Position numbers and translations under genes: made by a program. Under the pieces are notes generated by a model, which was not told the DNA's origin, did no database searches, and worked only from the letters and a program-made list of their open reading frames with translations. From a virus, in the IMG/VR virus record IMGVR_UViG_3300025671_000144, positions 1 to 41,935 of that record: 41,935 bases of DNA; one strand, given 5' to 3'. Shown here piece after piece: positions 40,141-41,935 of the stretch (position 1 is its first letter; the number at the start of each line of letters is the position of its first letter).

Positions 40141-40570
40141 CCACTCCGTACTTCCTGTTCAAACTCTGTAGCACGTTGTAGTAGTCCTGCACGAGCTGCC
40201 TCGCCCGTGCCGTTATCATAAACCTACGGTTGCGGAAGTTTTCTTTGAAGAAGTGGCGTTCTTCGTCATCTCCTCTTTCAACGATTTGGATATACTGCTT
40301 CTCAAGGAGGGGTTCAATATACTTCTCCATGTATGAGGTGCGCCTCACCCCTTGTGACATCAGCACCTCCGCTATGTATGGGAGGTAGAAAAACTGTAGG
40401 TCGTAGACAAGGAGAAGGAATGCAAGCTGGTACTTTGTGATGTCATACCTGTCCAGTATTACGTCCTCTGCCAATATTCCACACTTCATGTAGTTGTCCT
40501 TGAGCCAGTATGTCTTCTGGTGGAGGTGTGTTCTCCCCAGCTTGGTTTTGGGTATCCTTTTCTTAGGCAT
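40121..40570 (-). CDS. Winged-helix-like regulator, putative
   Basis: A 149-residue protein, basic at the N-terminus (MPKKRIPKTKLGRTHLHQKT). The centre reads ITKYQLAFLLLVYDLQFFYL and YIAEVLMSQGVRRTSYMEKY, then IEPLLEKQYIQIVERGD and RRFMITARARQLVQDYY. Helices followed by a charged hairpin and a final helix match the winged-helix (MarR/PadR-like) plan. It is the only minus-strand gene in the rightward fibre block and its -7 element faces that of the next plus-strand gene. It may control appendage genes. Family placement is tentative. Confidence 0.5.
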   Translation of the reverse strand: MPKKRIPKTKLGRTHLHQKTYWLKDNYMKCGILAEDVILDRYDITKYQLAFLLLVYDLQFFYLPYIAEVLMSQGVRRTSYMEKYIEPLLEKQYIQIVERGDDEERHFFKENFRNRRFMITARARQLVQDYYNVLQSLNRKYGVATEAPQ

Positions 40571-40578
40571 AGATAGAT

Positions 40579-40603
40579 TAAATTTGCACTTACCACAAAT
40601 TTA
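40579..40603. promoter_or_regulatory. Face-to-face -7 elements in an inverted repeat
   Basis: TAAATTTG at 40579-40586 (plus) and TAAATTTG at 40603-40596 (minus) form a perfect 8-bp inverted pair with a 9-base centre. Each is followed by a start codon on its own strand at the right distance: ATG at 40609 on plus (22 bases on) and 40570 on minus (25 bases on). The two transcripts would start toward each other inside 39 bases. Neither has TTG 20 bases upstream. The palindrome could also be an operator for the regulator at 40121. Confidence 0.6.
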
Positions 40604-40608
40604 GTGAA

Positions 40609-41673
40609 ATGGCAACATTAGCTGGAACAAAAGTAAAGGATAAGTACGGAAACCTCCTACAAGTAAACGGAGGTGTGGACGGCACTCTCAAAACAGTTGA
40701 GGGTGGTGATGGTGCTTCTACAGCCTTGAAACTTTCCTCTACAGAAGTGGAGCTTCCTTCCACAGGCACTAAGTTTAGTGGTGCGCCAGCAGGGTCTTCC
40801 ACCGAGCTTACGATGCTTATGCTGAATGGCAGTAATCAGGTGGTGAGACGGGAGCTTGACTCATCTCTCTCTGGAGACATAAACTTTGACTCAGGCTGGC
40901 AAGACTTTCAGATAAACGCAAGCACAGGGACGGCAAGCACATACTACGGACTGAATTACGCCACTGCTGCTGGCATCAACAACGACCTCCAGTATAGGGT
41001 GATAAACAGAACTGTTCACCTGAAGGGCGACCTTTACATACCTCTTGATGCAGACGGCACGTCTGGAACAGGAGCTTTAGCCACCACCGTTGCTGACAAT
41101 CAACTATACAACAGGGGTACGGTACACACTGCAAGTGGATGGACAGCATCTGGGGGCGAGGTGGTGAGTCCTCATATATTTAACGAAGACACCCTCTCCC
41201 TGAACATGACCGAGCAGGACTTGAGGATGTGGATTCCATACCAAAGGACAATAACCGAAACCAGTGACGCAACGGGTGACACCATCGGTTACTGTACATT
41301 CGGGTGCATCACCATAGACTCAGACTTCAAGCTCAGGCTAAGGAGCTTCTACTACTATTCCTCTGGAGATGCTCACGTTATAAACCCCATAGTTGAGCTT
41401 CTGCCGAGATTTAGGAGTGGTGCGCCATTTTTAAGCTACGACAACTATTATACAGATGCTTCTGGTGGTTCTGATGAGAGGACAGTGGAGGTTCACGATG
41501 TAAATGCCGCCATCAACTTCGATGGAAGGGGCGTGAGTGATGCAACGCACACTGGGGCTGGAAATGGTGTGAAGGGATGGGGTGGACTCCGTGTCACTCT
41601 TGACGGACTGCAATTTCAATTAGATTCATCAAACACGATTGATGCGATAAGCAGTGTGCTTTCGTCTCAATAA
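40609..41673 (+). CDS. Second appendage / fibre protein
   Basis: A 354-residue beta-rich protein starting MATLAGTKVKDKYGNLLQVN, with GTLKTVEGGDGASTALKLSS. This opening, a stretch ending in a short strand and D-G-x-x-T-x-L-x-L-S, is used by several phage head and tail fibres as an attachment segment. The rest is strands with Tyr-rich loops (FYYYSSGDAHVINPIVELLP). It is likely trimeric. It starts downstream of the -7 element at 40579. Confidence 0.5.
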   Translation: MATLAGTKVKDKYGNLLQVNGGVDGTLKTVEGGDGASTALKLSSTEVELPSTGTKFSGAPAGSSTELTMLMLNGSNQVVRRELDSSLSGDINFDSGWQDFQINASTGTASTYYGLNYATAAGINNDLQYRVINRTVHLKGDLYIPLDADGTSGTGALATTVADNQLYNRGTVHTASGWTASGGEVVSPHIFNEDTLSLNMTEQDLRMWIPYQRTITETSDATGDTIGYCTFGCITIDSDFKLRLRSFYYYSSGDAHVINPIVELLPRFRSGAPFLSYDNYYTDASGGSDERTVEVHDVNAAINFDGRGVSDATHTGAGNGVKGWGGLRVTLDGLQFQLDSSNTIDAISSVLSSQ

Positions 41674-41688
41674 ATTAAATTCAAATAC

Positions 41689-41935
41689 ATGGACGAAGAA
41701 ACAGTAAAGGGGATACAAACCCACATGAGGGCTATTGAGGAGATAGTAAGCGAGAAATGCCCAGAGGCTCAGTATATGTTCACCGTCCAGATGGACAGTG
41801 AAAAGCAGGACGAGTCGATGGACGTATTCTACGGAGTGAGAGCAGACACCACATCCGACCTCATCGAAATGTTTGAGAACATCTTCGAGCTTGTGTGTGC
41901 AGAAAATCCAAACCCAGAGAAGTTCAAGAGCTTCC
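41689..41935 (+). CDS. Unknown protein, 3' end outside the window
   Basis: An ATG at 41689 opens a frame that runs off the window after 82 codons (MDEETVKGIQTHMRAIEEIV ... YMFTVQMDSEKQDESMDVFYG). It is acidic and helical with two central strands. It follows the second appendage gene by 15 bases. No family recognised. Confidence 0.55.
   Translation, partial: MDEETVKGIQTHMRAIEEIVSEKCPEAQYMFTVQMDSEKQDESMDVFYGVRADTTSDLIEMFENIFELVCAENPNPEKFKSF

Overview
The window is a stretch of a tailed double-stranded DNA phage. The host is probably a member of the Bacteroidota: several transcription units start downstream of the -7 element TAnnTTTG, in two places with TTG 20 bases upstream, and genes begin behind A-rich leaders rather than strong Shine-Dalgarno sites. 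The virion genes resemble the short-tailed, crAss-like arrangement of ring proteins, muzzle protein, cargo/ejection proteins and a very large internal protein. Capsid, portal and terminase genes are not here and presumably lie outside the window. No integrase or lysogeny gene was seen.

Layout: (1) 1-14.9 kb, plus strand: the end of one gene, a terminator, then one virion unit with two ring/adaptor proteins, a 1339-residue muzzle-like protein, a muzzle-associated protein, two cargo-like proteins, a 1744-residue ejection protein with an ADP-ribosyltransferase-like stretch and an LPD38-like C-terminal region, a one-piece spanin and a 45-residue Cys protein. (2) 14.9-34.0 kb, minus strand: a long early/replication block. 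Read in the direction of transcription it starts with about 20 small, mostly acidic unknown proteins, with a Gp88-like protein and a C5-methyltransferase-like protein among them. Then come a DnaA domain IV-like protein, a recombination set (annealing protein, RecE-like nuclease, small protein with an SSB-like tail), a MazG-like protein, a primase-helicase, an HNH nuclease, a glycosyltransferase, a methyltransferase, and a class II ribonucleotide reductase between two PD-(D/E)XK-like proteins. Many neighbouring genes overlap as ATGA, so they are probably co-transcribed. (3) 33.2-35.76 kb: a largely non-coding hub between the leftward early block and rightward genes. It holds two tRNA-like elements, terminators, 11-bp phased heptamers, a 29-bp tandem repeat and ten copies of a 20-bp palindrome, nine of them in one array with 28 or 37-38 bp steps. 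A strong leftward promoter at its right edge would transcribe the whole hub. This is the best candidate for an origin and/or master control region. (4) 35.77-41.9 kb, plus strand: a DUF5675 protein, a small basic protein, a 1157-residue three-module fibre and partner, a lone minus-strand regulator-like gene facing a promoter that points at it, a second appendage protein and a truncated gene.

All assignments come from reading the sequence and remembered family motifs; no database search or folding program was run. The most interesting points are the palindrome array with the DnaA-like protein as a possible replication system, the minimal tRNA-like elements, and the face-to-face promoters in the fibre region.
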